From Azospirillum picis (GTDB lineage Bacteria; Pseudomonadota; Alphaproteobacteria; Azospirillales; Azospirillaceae), in NCBI RefSeq assembly GCF_017876115.1, contig NZ_JAGINO010000006.1, forward strand, positions 124,001 through 188,000: 64,000 nucleotides of DNA, written 5' to 3'. The position numbers and the translations under genes were made by a program. Shown piece by piece: positions 9,858 through 20,544 of the stretch. How positions within the stretch are numbered: the stretch's first letter is position 1; each line of letters begins with the position of its first letter. The notes under the pieces were generated by a model that saw nothing but the letters and a program-made list of their open reading frames with translations, searched no databases and was not told the origin of the DNA.

Positions 9858-9884
9858 AAAGGCCCGCCCGGCGGGCGGGCCTTT
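9858..9884. terminator. bidirectional intrinsic terminator
   Basis: A perfect GC-rich hairpin, AAAGGCCCGCCC pairing with GGGCGGGCCTTT, sits between the convergent ACT-domain gene and pssA. The A-tract and T-tract at the two ends let it work on both strands. Confidence 0.75.
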
Positions 9885-9901
9885 CCGGAGGCCTGCTTTG
9901 C

Positions 9902-10852
9902 TCAGCCTGGCGTCCGCGTCCCGTCCCCTCTGTCAGGCACTGCCGGATCGGCCGGGCCACCCGCCGCCGCGGTTTCGGCAGGGCTCTCCTCGATGATCTC
10001 GGACGCATCCTCGGCCGGCGGCTCGTCGATCCCCGTCCGCATCAGCTCGGCCGCGCGTTGAAGCTTGCGGAACTGGGCGATGGAGAACGGCAGGCTGACC
10101 AGATAGACGATGCCGACCGCCGACAGGGTCCACCAGGGCTGGCTGACCATCAGCGCGGCCAGCAGGCCGACGCCGGCCAGCGCCGGCACCACCCAATGGG
10201 TGGGCACCCGCGCGCCCTTGAACGAGAAGGTCGGCAGCGTGCTGACCATCAGGACGCCGATCAGCAGGGTCCAGGGCACGATCACCGCCGGATGGCCGGT
10301 GAAGGCCGGCCCGATCTCGAACCCGAGGATCAGGGGCAGCATCACAAGCCCCGCCCCGGCCGGTGCCGGCACACCGGTGAAGTAGTTGTAGGCCCATGGC
10401 GGCAGGTCGACCACGCCGAGGCGGGAGTTGAACCGGGCAAGCCGGAGCGCACAGCAGACCGCATAGGCCATGGCGGCGATCCAGCCCAGGCTTCCCGCGC
10501 CGTTCAAGGCCCACAGGTACATCATGAAGGCCGGTGCAACGCCGAAGCTGATCGCATCCGACAGGCTGTCGAGCTCCGCACCGAACTTGCTCTGGCCGTT
10601 CAGCAGCCGGGCGATCCGGCCGTCCAGCGCATCCAGGATGGCGGCGATGACGATGGCGATGACCGCCGGCTCCCACCGGTCCTGCATGGCGAAGCGGATC
10701 GCCGTCAGGCCGGAGCAGAGCGCCAGCACCGTCAGCACGTTCGGCAGCAGATGGTTGATCGACAGACCGCTCAGGCGCGGGTGGGGACGGCGCGGGCGCC
10801 GCACCTTGCCCTGACGGAAGAGCGGCTGGCGGAAGACCGGCGGTCGCTTCAT
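9902..10852 (-). CDS. pssA: CDP-diacylglycerol-serine O-phosphatidyltransferase
   Basis: PssA makes phosphatidylserine from CDP-diacylglycerol and serine in the inner membrane. The CDP-alcohol phosphotransferase signature DG-x2-AR-x8-G-x3-D-x3-D is complete, beginning [12 protein letters not shown]. Several hydrophobic helices surround it, starting [18 protein letters not shown] basic N-terminus ([14 protein letters not shown]) precedes the first helix, and an acidic/Ala-rich tail ends the 316-residue protein. The start ATG overlaps the psd stop by 4 bp, so the two genes form the phosphatidylethanolamine operon psd-pssA. The open frame upstream of this start lies inside psd and is a shadow. 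Confidence 0.95.
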   Translation of the reverse strand: MKRPPVFRQPLFRQGKVRRPRRPHPRLSGLSINHLLPNVLTVLALCSGLTAIRFAMQDRWEPAVIAIVIAAILDALDGRIARLLNGQSKFGAELDSLSDAISFGVAPAFMMYLWALNGAGSLGWIAAMAYAVCCALRLARFNSRLGVVDLPPWAYNYFTGVPAPAGAGLVMLPLILGFEIGPAFTGHPAVIVPWTLLIGVLMVSTLPTFSFKGARVPTHWVVPALAGVGLLAALMVSQPWWTLSAVGIVYLVSLPFSIAQFRKLQRAAELMRTGIDEPPAEDASEIIEESPAETAAAGGPADPAVPDRGDGTRTPG

Positions 10853-11547
10853 CGACGGACGTCCCCCTGCCGCTGCGGCTCGTGACCGTTCAGGTCGGCC
10901 AGGACGGTCTCGCCGCCGATGGCGCTCTGCCCGACGCAGACCAGCGGCGCGACGCCGTCCGGCAGGTAGATGTCGGTACGGCTGCCGAATCGGATCAGGC
11001 CGAAGCGCTCGCCCGCCCTGACCTGCTGGCCGGGCTTGACCCACCACAGGATGCGCCGCGCCACCAGCCCGGCGATCTGGACGTAGGCGATCTCCCGCCC
11101 GTCGGGCAGGCGATGGCGGAAGGCCATCCGCTCGTTCTCGTCGCTGGCCTTGTCCAGGGCGGCGTTGACGAAGGTGCCCTTGTGGTACTCGGCCGCCACG
11201 ATCGTGCCGTCGGCCGGGACGCGGTTGACGTGGACGTTGAAGACGTTGAGGAAGACGCTGATCCGCGTCAGCGGCTTGTCGCCCATGCCCAACTCCTTGG
11301 GCGGAACCGCCGGCACGATCATGGTGACACGCCCGTCGGCCGGGCTGACCAGCAGACCGGCGCGGGTCGGGGTCACGCGGTCGGGATCGCGGAAGAAGTA
11401 GGCGCACCACAGGGTGAGCAGAAGCCCGATCCAGCCGAGCGGTGCCCAGACGGCGAGGCCGAGAATGAGGGAGACCACGGCGAAGCCGGCGATGAAGGGC
11501 CAGCCGGCACGGTGGATGGGGACGACGACGGTATCGATGGCGGACAT
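10849..11547 (-). CDS. psd: phosphatidylserine decarboxylase proenzyme (short type)
   Basis: Psd decarboxylates phosphatidylserine to phosphatidylethanolamine. The 232-residue protein is the short PSD-A type: two N-terminal membrane segments ([19 protein letters not shown] and [16 protein letters not shown]), [28 protein letters not shown], and the processing site FGSRTD, where the chain self-cleaves before Ser to form the pyruvoyl cofactor. I choose ATG 11547 ([18 protein letters not shown]), the usual family start; the frame is open upstream to 11703. It is the first gene of the psd-pssA unit and is divergent from the hypothetical gene at 11678. Confidence 0.95.
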   Translation of the reverse strand: MSAIDTVVVPIHRAGWPFIAGFAVVSLILGLAVWAPLGWIGLLLTLWCAYFFRDPDRVTPTRAGLLVSPADGRVTMIVPAVPPKELGMGDKPLTRISVFLNVFNVHVNRVPADGTIVAAEYHKGTFVNAALDKASDENERMAFRHRLPDGREIAYVQIAGLVARRILWWVKPGQQVRAGERFGLIRFGSRTDIYLPDGVAPLVCVGQSAIGGETVLADLNGHEPQRQGDVRR

Positions 11548-11677
11548 CGCCTGCTTTCTTCGTTTTTTCTGACCAGAGCGAACAGCCATTCTAGACGCCC
11601 GTTCCTGGCCTTTACAGAATTTTAGCGGCCGACGGCCATGCTGGCTTCCCGTCGCCCCTGCAGCCGAGCATGCCGCC

Positions 11678-12136
11678 TTGACCGTTCCAGACCTGAAGAC
11701 CATTCAATCGCTGGCCGAGGTTCCGGACGGCACCCTGCCGATCACCCCCGGCTCGATCGTGATGACGCCCGAAGGCGTGCTCGGCATCGCCAAGGCGCCA
11801 AGGCCGTGCAAGCTGACCTTCATGGCCGACGGCCTGCCCTTCAACGTCGCCGTCCGGCACGAGGGCGACGGGTCCGTCTGCCAGATCTGGGCCGACGTCG
11901 GCCACGTCCCCTACACCGCGCAGGCGCCGGAACGCCGGCGTGCCCTGCTGGCGGTGCTGCGCGGCATCGAGGGCCTGCCCCATGTCCGCTTCATCGTCCA
12001 GGGCGGCCAGAAGATCATCCTGTTCTCGGAGATCACGCTGGAACACCACGCCTCGCCCGAGGACCTGTTCCACCAGACCATGCTGGTGCTGCAGGAGGCA
12101 CGGCCCTTCCTGCGGCTGCTGGGGGATTATCTGTAG
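11678..12136 (+). CDS. conserved hypothetical protein, possibly YbjN/chaperone-like fold
   Basis: This is a 152-residue soluble protein with no signal peptide. The alternating pattern [32 protein letters not shown] and [18 protein letters not shown], followed by a helix with [16 protein letters not shown], suggests an alpha/beta fold like YbjN or the type III secretion chaperones; this is inference from pattern only. The start is TTG 11678, the first start in frame; a nearby ATG at 11670 is in another frame. It is divergent from psd. I do not recognise a function. Confidence 0.7.
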   Translation: MTVPDLKTIQSLAEVPDGTLPITPGSIVMTPEGVLGIAKAPRPCKLTFMADGLPFNVAVRHEGDGSVCQIWADVGHVPYTAQAPERRRALLAVLRGIEGLPHVRFIVQGGQKIILFSEITLEHHASPEDLFHQTMLVLQEARPFLRLLGDYL

Positions 12137-12252
12137 GACGCGGCCGGCCTGTCGGCCCGCGGGAACGCCACTGGTCGATTCGCCCGGGCGCTCGGGGCTT
12201 GTGAACGCAATGGGAGCTTGAAGGCCGGCTTCGGCGACCGGCAGCGCCTCGC

Positions 12253-12312
12253 GTCACCGAAACGCAGATCACCGAAACTCGGACCACCGAAACTCGGATC
12301 ACTGAAACGCAA
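12253..12312. repeat. four 15-bp tandem repeats
   Basis: Four consecutive 15-bp units at 12253, 12268, 12283 and 12298 share the core CACCGAAACNC; units 2 and 3 (ATCACCGAAACTCGG) differ at one base. The array lies between the hypothetical gene and the BMP operon and runs straight into the terminator stem that follows. Confidence 0.85.
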
Positions 12313-12341
12313 ATGGGCCGGAGGAGTCCCCCGGCCCATTT
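12311..12341 (-). terminator. intrinsic terminator of the BMP transporter operon
   Basis: An 11-bp perfect stem (AAATGGGCCGG at 12311-12321 and CCGGCCCATTT at 12331-12341) with a 9-nt loop lies just downstream of the binding-protein gene on the minus strand. The stem itself ends in A/T-rich ends rather than a long T-run. Confidence 0.65.
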
Positions 12342-12358
12342 GCGCATCCGGCGGTGCC

Positions 12359-13450
12359 TTACTTCGGAACCTTGCCCTGCACGCCCTCGACGTACCAGTC
12401 CATCTTCAGGATCTGCTCGTCGGTGGCGGTCTTGCCCTCCGGGATCACCACCTTGCCGGACTGGTCCTTGACCGGACCCTGGAAGGAATGGCGCTTGCCG
12501 GTGACGATCTCGCCCTTGATCTGTTCGGCCAGCTTGACGACGTCCTCGGGAATGGCTGGGTTATAGGGGGCCAGTTCGACCATTCCGGTGCTCATGCCGC
12601 CCCAGGTGTCGATCGGCTTCCAGCTCCCGTCGAGCACCGCCTTGACGCGGTCGACATAGTAGCCGTTCCAGTCCTCGACGATGGCGGTCAGGTGAGACTT
12701 CGGGCCGAAGCGGGTCATGTCCGACGACTGGCCGACCGCCCACAACCCGCGCTCCTGCGCGGTCTGGATCGGCGCCGGGCTGTCGGTGTGCTGGACGATG
12801 ATGTCGGCGCCCTGGTCGATCAGCGCCTTGGCCGCCTCGGCCTCCTTGCCGGGATCGTACCAGCTATTGACCCACACGACGCGGACCTCGGCCTTCGGGT
12901 TCTGCTCGCGCAGCGCCAGGGTGAAGGCGTTGATGCCGCCGACGACCTCGGGAATCGGGTAGGAACCGACATAGCCGATGATGTTCGACTTGGTCATCTT
13001 GCCGCAGATGGCGCCGACCACCGTGCGCGCCTCGTAGAAGCGGCCGGAGTAGGTGGCGACGTTCTCGGCGCGCTTGTAGCCGGTGGCATGCTCGAACTTC
13101 ACGTCGGGATGGCGCTTGGCCACCTTCAGCGTCGGGTTCATGAAGCCGAACGAGGTCGTGAAGATCAGCTTGTGGCCGCTGGAGGCGAGCTGCTCGATCA
13201 CGCGCTCCGCATCCGCGCCCTCGGGCACGTTCTCGACGAAGGTGGTGGTGACCTTGTCGCCCAGCGCCTTCTCGACCGCCAGGCGGCCCTGGTCGTGCTG
13301 GTAGCTGTAGCCGTGGTCGCTGATCGGACCGACATAGACGAAGCCGACCTTCAGCTTGTCGTCGGCCATCGCCAGCGGAATGCCCGAGCTGAGCGCGACC
13401 GCGGCGCCGGCCAGGCCCAGCATCGTCTTGCCCATCGTCCTTCTGTTCAC
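12359..13450 (-). CDS. BMP-family ABC transporter substrate-binding protein
   Basis: This is a periplasmic binding protein of the BmpA/Med family, whose characterised members bind nucleosides or related purine compounds. A signal peptide is visible (GKTMLGLAGAAVALSSG, cleavage near AMA-DD), followed by LKVGFVYVGPISDHGYSY, ending with ILKMDWYVEGVQGKVPK. I choose GTG 13450, which has a good GAGGAG ribosome site a few bases upstream; the reading frame beyond it overlaps the permease gene and is a shadow. The length of 363 is normal. It is the last gene of the minus-strand operon ATPase-permease-permease-binding protein. The actual ligand is not known. Confidence 0.92.
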   Translation of the reverse strand: MNRRTMGKTMLGLAGAAVALSSGIPLAMADDKLKVGFVYVGPISDHGYSYQHDQGRLAVEKALGDKVTTTFVENVPEGADAERVIEQLASSGHKLIFTTSFGFMNPTLKVAKRHPDVKFEHATGYKRAENVATYSGRFYEARTVVGAICGKMTKSNIIGYVGSYPIPEVVGGINAFTLALREQNPKAEVRVVWVNSWYDPGKEAEAAKALIDQGADIIVQHTDSPAPIQTAQERGLWAVGQSSDMTRFGPKSHLTAIVEDWNGYYVDRVKAVLDGSWKPIDTWGGMSTGMVELAPYNPAIPEDVVKLAEQIKGEIVTGKRHSFQGPVKDQSGKVVIPEGKTATDEQILKMDWYVEGVQGKVPK

Positions 13451-13515
13451 GTCGAAACTCCTCGTTCTTCGGTATCTTGTGTTGTGGGCGTTTGTTTCGT
13501 TTTCAGAACGACGCG

Positions 13516-14445
13516 TCAAGCGTCGGGATGAAACAGTTTTCCCAGGCTGGCCGGGGCATTCAGACGGATACGGGCGACATCCCGCGAGATCAACACCAGC
13601 ACAAGAACGGTAGCCAGATAAGGCAGCATCGACAAGAGCTGCGAGGGCACCTCGACGCCCATGCCCTGGACATGGAGCTGCAGGATGGTGACGCCGCCGA
13701 ACAGCCAGGCGCCCAGCATGACGCGGGCCGGCTTCCAGGTGGCGAAGACCACCAGCGCCAGCGCGATCCAGCCGCGGCCCGAGGTCATGTTCTCCGCCCA
13801 CATCGGCGTGTAGTCCATGGACAGGAAGGCCCCGCCGAGACCGGCCATGGCGCCGCCGAACAGCACCGCCAGGAAGCGGATGCGCAGCACCTTGTAGCCG
13901 AGCGCGTGCGCCGCCGTATGGTTCTCCCCTACCGCGCGCAGCACCAGCCCGGCGCGGCTGTGGTAGAGGAACAGGTGCACCAGCGGCACCGCGGCGATCG
14001 CGAGATAGACCAGGATGTCCTGGCCGAACAGCGCCTGCCCCACCACCGGCAGGTCGGTCAGGCCGGGAATGTTCAGCTTGGGCAGCCCTTCCAGGGGGAT
14101 GCCGACGAACCCCTGTCCGATCAGCGCGGAAAGACCGACGCCGAACAGCGTCAGGGCAAGGCCGGTCGCCACCTGGTTGGCCAGCAGGAACAGGGTCAGA
14201 AGGGCGAACAGCGACGAGGTGGCGGCCCCGGCCAGCGCCGCCACCACCAGGCCGGTGGTGGCGCTGCCGGTCTGCACCGTCACGGCGAAGCCGCACACCG
14301 CGCCTACGAGCATCATGCCCTCGACCCCGAGATTGAGGACGCCCGACTTCTCGACCACCAGCTCGCCCAGCGCGGCGAACAGCAGCGGCGTTGCCGCCGC
14401 GAACATGGCGGCGAGGATCGAGCCGAGGATGGCGAGGTCGCTCAT
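13516..14445 (-). CDS. BMP-type ABC transporter permease 2
   Basis: A 309-residue inner-membrane permease of the BPD_transp_2 family that pairs with BMP-type binding proteins. About eight to nine hydrophobic helices are seen; VVEKSGVLNLGVEGMML near residue 32 and ALRAVGEN-like LVLRAVGENHTAAHALG near residue 180 are family signatures. The ATG 14445 overlaps the preceding permease gene's stop by 4 bp, showing coupling. The final stretch is hydrophilic (RDVARIRLNAPASLGKLF). It should form a heterodimeric channel with the 14442-15518 product. Confidence 0.92.
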   Translation of the reverse strand: MSDLAILGSILAAMFAAATPLLFAALGELVVEKSGVLNLGVEGMMLVGAVCGFAVTVQTGSATTGLVVAALAGAATSSLFALLTLFLLANQVATGLALTLFGVGLSALIGQGFVGIPLEGLPKLNIPGLTDLPVVGQALFGQDILVYLAIAAVPLVHLFLYHSRAGLVLRAVGENHTAAHALGYKVLRIRFLAVLFGGAMAGLGGAFLSMDYTPMWAENMTSGRGWIALALVVFATWKPARVMLGAWLFGGVTILQLHVQGMGVEVPSQLLSMLPYLATVLVLVLISRDVARIRLNAPASLGKLFHPDA

Positions 14446-15518
14446 GCCACCGCCCTCCGCGCCCCGAAGCGAACCCGGTAGCGGATCAGCACGTCGCTCG
14501 CCAGCAGGAAGAACAGCAACATGCCCTGAAACACTCCGGTGATGGCCTTGGGCAGGTTCATGGCGATCTGCGCCGCCTCGCCGCCGATGAAGGACAGCGC
14601 CATCAGCAACCCGGCCAGCAGGATCCCGACCGGATGCAGGCGCCCGAGGAAGGCGACGATGATCGCGGTGTAGCCGTATCCCGGCGAGATGCTGGCGTTG
14701 ATCTGCCCGATCGGGCCGGCCACCTCGCCCATCCCGGCCAAACCCGCCAGGGCACCCGACAGCAGCAGGGCGAACCAGATGATGCGCTTCTGGTCGAAGC
14801 CGGCATAGCCGGCGGCGGCCGGGGTCAGGCCGATGACCTTGATCTGGAAGCCGATGAAGGTCCGCGCCATCAGCACCCAGCCGCCGGCGACCGCCAGCAG
14901 GGCGAACAGCGCGCCGAGGTGGACGCGGGTGCCGCTCCACAGGATCGGCATCACCGCATCGGCCTCGAACAGCCGCGATTCGGGAAAGGCGAATCCGTCG
15001 GGGTCGCGGAACGGGCCGTGGACCAGGTAGTTCAGCAACAGCAGCGCCACATAGTTGAGCATCAGGCTGGTCAGGATCTCGCTGGCATTGAACCGCAGCC
15101 GGAGAAAGGCCGGGACCGCCGCCCAGGCGGCACCACCCGCGGCACCGCCGATCACCATCAGCGGCAGCAGCCACCAGCCGCCGTCGCCGTAGAAGGCCAG
15201 CGCCAGCCCGCCGCCGGTGATGGCGCCGATGGTGAGCTGGCCCTCGGCGCCGATGTTCCAGACATTGGCGCGGAAGCCGATGGCGAGGCCGACCGCGCAC
15301 AGCACCAGCGGCGTCGCCTTGACGATCAACTCGCCGACCCCGCGCGTCGAGGTCAGCGGCGCGACGAAGAAGGCGTAAAGCGCCTTCAGCGGATCGAAGC
15401 CCAGCAGGAGAAACAGGATGAAGCCGCTGGCGAGCGTCAGCGCCACCGCCAGCAGCGGCGTCGCATAGACCATGGCCTTGGATGCCTGTCCGCGCGGTTC
15501 GAGACGAAGCAGGCTCAT
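14442..15518 (-). CDS. BMP-type ABC transporter permease 1
   Basis: A 358-residue permease, partner of the shorter permease that follows. The N-terminus has LLAVALTLASGFILFLLLG, then the family signature ATPLVLCAVGLAIGFRANVWNIGAEGQ (split here across two clear blocks), and FNASEILTSLMLNYVALLLL. About ten membrane segments are expected. The start ATG 15518 lies 78 bp downstream of the ATPase gene. The stop overlaps the next permease start by 4 bp. It belongs to the same four-gene importer operon; the substrate is probably a nucleoside or purine derivative, by family only. Confidence 0.92.
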   Translation of the reverse strand: MSLLRLEPRGQASKAMVYATPLLAVALTLASGFILFLLLGFDPLKALYAFFVAPLTSTRGVGELIVKATPLVLCAVGLAIGFRANVWNIGAEGQLTIGAITGGGLALAFYGDGGWWLLPLMVIGGAAGGAAWAAVPAFLRLRFNASEILTSLMLNYVALLLLNYLVHGPFRDPDGFAFPESRLFEADAVMPILWSGTRVHLGALFALLAVAGGWVLMARTFIGFQIKVIGLTPAAAGYAGFDQKRIIWFALLLSGALAGLAGMGEVAGPIGQINASISPGYGYTAIIVAFLGRLHPVGILLAGLLMALSFIGGEAAQIAMNLPKAITGVFQGMLLFFLLASDVLIRYRVRFGARRAVA

Positions 15519-15596
15519 GACACCGCTCCGTCGCCGGCGGCAGGTCCCCTGCCCGTCCCGCGCGCCAGCGGGCCCCGGGCGGATCGCCGGAAAAGG

Positions 15597-17264
<1,668 letters not shown>

Positions 17265-17416
17265 GCGTCAACAGCCGATCCTCTGCCTGTCCGGAATGCA
17301 ATCGCCGATTCCCTCATCACCTCCCGGCAACCCAGCCTTTCGCGCCGCAGCAGCCCCTTGCCAGGTGCGACAATCCGTCCAACACTTGGACGGCATGGAC
17401 GAGTGGGAGGGCAGAG

Positions 17417-18313
17417 ATGTCGGCGGGTTACACGGTGCTGGAGCGGCGGAGCGTGGTGGCGGTGTCGGGCGACGACCGCGCGAGCTTCCTGCAGGGGCTG
17501 GTGTCCAACGACGTGCTGCGCGTCACCGGCGAGCGCGCGGCCTATGCCTTGTTCCTGACCCCGCAGGGCAAGTTCCTGCATGATTTCATGATGGTCGAGT
17601 CGGAGGGCGCTCTGCTGCTCGATCCCGAGACGGATCGGCGTGCAGACCTGCTGCGCCGGCTGAAGATGTACAAGCTCCGCTCGAAGGTCACGCTTGAGGA
17701 CCGCGCCGACAGCCTGACCGTGATCGCCGCTTTCGGCGACGGCGCGGCGGCGGCGCTGGGCCTGCCGGCCGAAGCCGGCGCGGCGCGGCCCTTCGCCGGC
17801 GGCATCGCCTTCATGGACCCGCGGCTGCCGGAGCTTGGCTGCCGCCTCTTCCTGCCGCCCGAGGGTGTGGCGGCGCTGGAGGAGGCCGGCCTCACCCGCC
17901 TGGATCCGGCGGACTACGACCGCCTGAGGCTGGAACTGGGGGTGCCGGACGGCGGCAGCGACCTGATCCCGGAGAAGTCGATCCCGCTGGAGAGCCGGAT
18001 GGACGCGCTGAACGCCATCTCCTGGGACAAGGGCTGCTACATGGGACAGGAGCTGACCGCCCGCACCAAGTACCGCGCGCTGATCAAGAAGAAGCTGTTC
18101 CCTGTGACATTCCCGGGTCCCGCGCCCGAGGCCGGCACCCCGGTCACCCTCGACGGGAAGGAGGCGGGACAGGTCGGCAGCGGCCGCGACGGTGCCGCTC
18201 TCGCCTTGCTTCGCCTGGAGGAGGTGCGGCGTGCCGGCGAAACCGGGCAGCCCCTGCTGGCGGGTTCGACTGTCCTTACGGTGCGGGTTCCATCGTGGGA
18301 TCCCACCACCTAG
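17417..18313 (+). CDS. ygfZ: folate-binding protein YgfZ
   Basis: YgfZ/IbaG-type proteins use tetrahydrofolate and help assemble or repair iron-sulfur clusters, including those of MiaB. The 298-residue chain has the GcvT-like fold and the hallmark DKGCYMGQELTAR with the conserved Cys. ATG 17417 with an upstream GGGAGGG site begins MSAGYTVLERRSVVAV; the frame is open back to 17207 but that part is unrelated. The gene is divergent from the BMP importer ATPase, and an exported PRC-barrel gene follows on the same strand after 100 bp. It probably supports the many Fe-S enzymes encoded here, such as complex I and QueG; that link is inference. Confidence 0.93.
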   Translation: MSAGYTVLERRSVVAVSGDDRASFLQGLVSNDVLRVTGERAAYALFLTPQGKFLHDFMMVESEGALLLDPETDRRADLLRRLKMYKLRSKVTLEDRADSLTVIAAFGDGAAAALGLPAEAGAARPFAGGIAFMDPRLPELGCRLFLPPEGVAALEEAGLTRLDPADYDRLRLELGVPDGGSDLIPEKSIPLESRMDALNAISWDKGCYMGQELTARTKYRALIKKKLFPVTFPGPAPEAGTPVTLDGKEAGQVGSGRDGAALALLRLEEVRRAGETGQPLLAGSTVLTVRVPSWDPTT

Positions 18314-18413
18314 GGGTAGGAATACACCAAAAGAATTCCCGGAAAGTGAAATCAAACAGGCTCCGTCTGTGTTGTTGACATGTCTTTCGACACAACGACA
18401 AAGGAGCCACCCC

Positions 18414-18983
18414 ATGCGTCGCACCCTGATCGCCACCGCCGCCACCCTGGCAATGCTGTCTGGCGCCGTCGCCACCCAGGCTGGTGCGCAGACCACGTCG
18501 CCGACCGTGGGCAACCCGTCGTCCTCGTCCTCCAGCACGTCGAACAGCGCGATGCCCGACAGCGCGACCAAGAGCGGCTCGACCGCCGGCGCCGCTTCGG
18601 ACATGTCGCTCGCCAGCGCCGACGAGATGATCGGCAAGAACGTCTATGGCCGCGACAACAACAAGATCGGCGAAGTCGAGGACGTCATCCTCGACGGCAG
18701 CGGCAAGGCCAAGCAGCTCGTGATCGGCTCCGGCGGCTTCCTCGGCATCGGTGAGAAGCAGGTCGCCGTCGACTACAGCGCCGCCAACTGGGATGCCCAG
18801 AACAACCGCCTGAACCTCGCCGGCATGAGCCGCGACGACATCAAGGCGCTGCCCGAGTTCAAGTACGACGACACCATGACGTCGCTGAACAAGAGCAAGA
18901 AGTCCACCACCAGCGAGCCCGCGGCGCCGGGCGCCGCTCCGACCGCCGGCTCGACCAGCTCCGGCACCAGCACGGCCAAGTAA
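18414..18983 (+). CDS. exported PRC-barrel domain protein
   Basis: The 189-residue protein has a signal peptide (RTLIATAATLAMLSGAVATQ, cleavage near AGA-QT), a Ser/Thr-rich linker, and one PRC-barrel domain (about residues 63-120: DEMIGKNVYGRDNNKIGEVEDV and QVAVDYSAANWD). A Lys/Ser and Ala/Pro-rich disordered tail follows. PRC-barrels bind small molecules, metals or RNA, or act as structural modules; exported versions in alphaproteobacteria are poorly characterised. A good AAGGAG site precedes ATG 18414. It stands alone and ends in a clear terminator. Confidence 0.9.
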   Translation: MRRTLIATAATLAMLSGAVATQAGAQTTSPTVGNPSSSSSSTSNSAMPDSATKSGSTAGAASDMSLASADEMIGKNVYGRDNNKIGEVEDVILDGSGKAKQLVIGSGGFLGIGEKQVAVDYSAANWDAQNNRLNLAGMSRDDIKALPEFKYDDTMTSLNKSKKSTTSEPAAPGAAPTAGSTSSGTSTAK

Positions 18984-19069
18984 GTTGGACAACGCGGCCG
19001 AGTGACGCGGAAGCGTCAGCCGGCCGCGGCCCGGCCATGAATTGGCCGAGGCCGCCCGACGACCGGACC

Positions 19070-19100
19070 GGGAGGGGCGGACACAGTCCGCCCCTTTCCC
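19070..19100 (+). terminator. intrinsic terminator after PRC-barrel gene
   Basis: A hairpin with arms GGGGCGGAC and GTCCGCCCC (9 bp, loop ACA) is extended by GGGA and TTTCCC and followed by GTTT. It lies 86 bp after the PRC-barrel stop and may also serve the convergent atp12 gene. Confidence 0.65.
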
Positions 19101-19174
19101 GTTTGCCGGGCTCCAAGCTTTTGATCCTCCGCGTGAGTCACGCTTCAAGCGATTCCGCCTGAACCGATCACACT

Positions 19175-19876
19175 CTAGCCGCGAAGCAGGTCGACGAACC
19201 GCCGGCAGGCGACGATCTCCGCGCGGACGTTGGCGCGTCGCTTCGTCGCCTCCGCGTCCTCGCCCCATTGCTCGATCTGGTAGGTTTCGTCGAGCTGCGA
19301 GACCTCGAACGCCTCCTCGGCGCTGAGCCGCCCTTCCAGCAGAGCCAGCGCGACGACGAGCGAACCGCAAACCCCGGTCGCCGTCTGCAGCGCCGACAGG
19401 TACCAGTCGTCGGCTCCCTCGACCACCCGGCGCAGCGAGGCCAACGCTTCCTCGGGCTGCGGCTTCGGCATCAGCCCGGTGCAGACATGCAGGGGGGCGT
19501 CGTATTGCAGCGCCGCCCAGTCCAGTAGCGGTTGCCACGCCTTGGCCTGACGCTCGACCAACGGCTGCGGGTGCTCGGCGCGGTAGCACAGGAGATCGGT
19601 ACCGGCATAGGCGCTGACGGCCTGGACGATATCCGGGCGCTTGGCGGGGATAAGATCGACCGCGGTGCTCGAAAGCTGCATCAGCGGCATGGAATGGGCG
19701 TCGATCTGGTCGCCCTGCGCCTCCCATTCCTCGGCGACGCCGCGGGCCAGCGCCTGGCTGGGGAAGACCAGCGGCGCCTTGGCGGGGCTGCGCACCGGCC
19801 GGCCGTCCAGCTCGACCTGGAAGCCGCCGTCGGCACCGCCGACCCCGGCGGCCTTGTAGAAACGCTTCATGCTCAC
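19175..19876 (-). CDS. ATP12 family F1-ATPase assembly chaperone
   Basis: ATP12 binds the alpha subunit during F1-ATPase assembly; the family is shared by mitochondria and alphaproteobacteria. The 233-residue product begins MKRFYKAAGV and has the family blocks FQVELDGRPVRSPAK, EWEAQGDQIDAHSMPLMQL, GTDLLCYRAEHP, and WYLSALQTATGVCGSLVVALAL (two halves). The start may be GTG 19876, whose GTGA overlaps the HAD gene stop, or the ATG two codons later. It is the last gene of the overlapping crcB-rluC-HAD-atp12 operon. Confidence 0.93.
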   Translation of the reverse strand: MSMKRFYKAAGVGGADGGFQVELDGRPVRSPAKAPLVFPSQALARGVAEEWEAQGDQIDAHSMPLMQLSSTAVDLIPAKRPDIVQAVSAYAGTDLLCYRAEHPQPLVERQAKAWQPLLDWAALQYDAPLHVCTGLMPKPQPEEALASLRRVVEGADDWYLSALQTATGVCGSLVVALALLEGRLSAEEAFEVSQLDETYQIEQWGEDAEATKRRANVRAEIVACRRFVDLLRG

Positions 19877-20544
19877 CCTTCCAAAAGCTCCAGCACCGCG
19901 GTCGCGGCATCGCGCCCGCGGTGGACGATGCGGTCGGCCCCGGCGCGCTCCAGCTCCGGCACCGCATGGTAGCCCCAGGACACGCCGACCGACCGAACCC
20001 GCGCGTTGCGGGCCATCTGAATGTCGTAGGTGGTGTCGCCGATCACAACCGTCCCGCCCTCCTCCGCGCCGGTCTCGGCCAGGGCGCGGTGGACCATGTG
20101 CGGGTTGGGCTTGCCCGGCCCGACGTCGGCGGTCTGCAGCGTGATGAAACGGCCGGCCAGCCCATGCCCCTTCAGCACGGCGTCCAGCCCGCGCCGCGAC
20201 TTGCCGGTCGCCACGCCGAGCAGCACGCCCGCCGCCTCCAGGGCCGCCAGCGCGTCGAGGATGCCCGGGAACAGCGGCTCCGTCCCCTCGCCGCGGTCGC
20301 GGGCGGCGGAGAAGGCGCGCTTGTAGCTCTCGGCGACCGCGGCCCGCCCGTCAGGGGCGAGCGTCGGCAGCAGCAGCCCGACGGCATCGACCAGCGGCAG
20401 GCCGACCATGCGCCGGACCTCCAGCGGGTCCGGCTCGCCGAGCCCGTGCTCGGCCCAGGCGGCGGTCATGGCGGCGATGATGGAGAACTGGCTGTCGACC
20501 AGTGTTCCGTCGCAGTCGAACAGCGCCAGCCGCAAGCCAGCCAT
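19873..20544 (-). CDS. HAD-superfamily hydrolase, phosphoglycolate-phosphatase-like
   Basis: The 223-residue phosphatase has all four HAD motifs: nucleophile DCDGTLVDS, GVATGKS (motif II), KPNPHM (motif III region), and VVIGDTTYDIQMA (motif IV). The helical cap after motif I and the overall plan match phosphoglycolate phosphatase/Gph-like enzymes, but the substrate is not proven. ATG 20544 shares one base with the rluC stop, and its stop overlaps atp12 by 4 bp. The longer open frame to 20826 is inside rluC. This HAD gene next to rluC and atp12 is a common alphaproteobacterial arrangement. Confidence 0.93.
   Translation of the reverse strand: MAGLRLALFDCDGTLVDSQFSIIAAMTAAWAEHGLGEPDPLEVRRMVGLPLVDAVGLLLPTLAPDGRAAVAESYKRAFSAARDRGEGTEPLFPGILDALAALEAAGVLLGVATGKSRRGLDAVLKGHGLAGRFITLQTADVGPGKPNPHMVHRALAETGAEEGGTVVIGDTTYDIQMARNARVRSVGVSWGYHAVPELERAGADRIVHRGRDAATAVLELLEG

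Noticed and set aside
12253..12312. CRISPR array
   Set aside because: Units are 15 bp with no spacers, and no cas genes are in the window.
12218..13531. 437-codon ORF starting in the 15-bp repeat array
   Set aside because: It runs through the terminator and then antisense to the binding-protein gene; the repeat-encoded SPKLG-like peptides are a by-product.
18320..18413. EcfG-type general-stress or sigma-70 promoter before the PRC-barrel gene
   Set aside because: A GGAAA-N-CGTC pair and a TTGACA are present, but the spacing or second box is wrong for either sigma factor.
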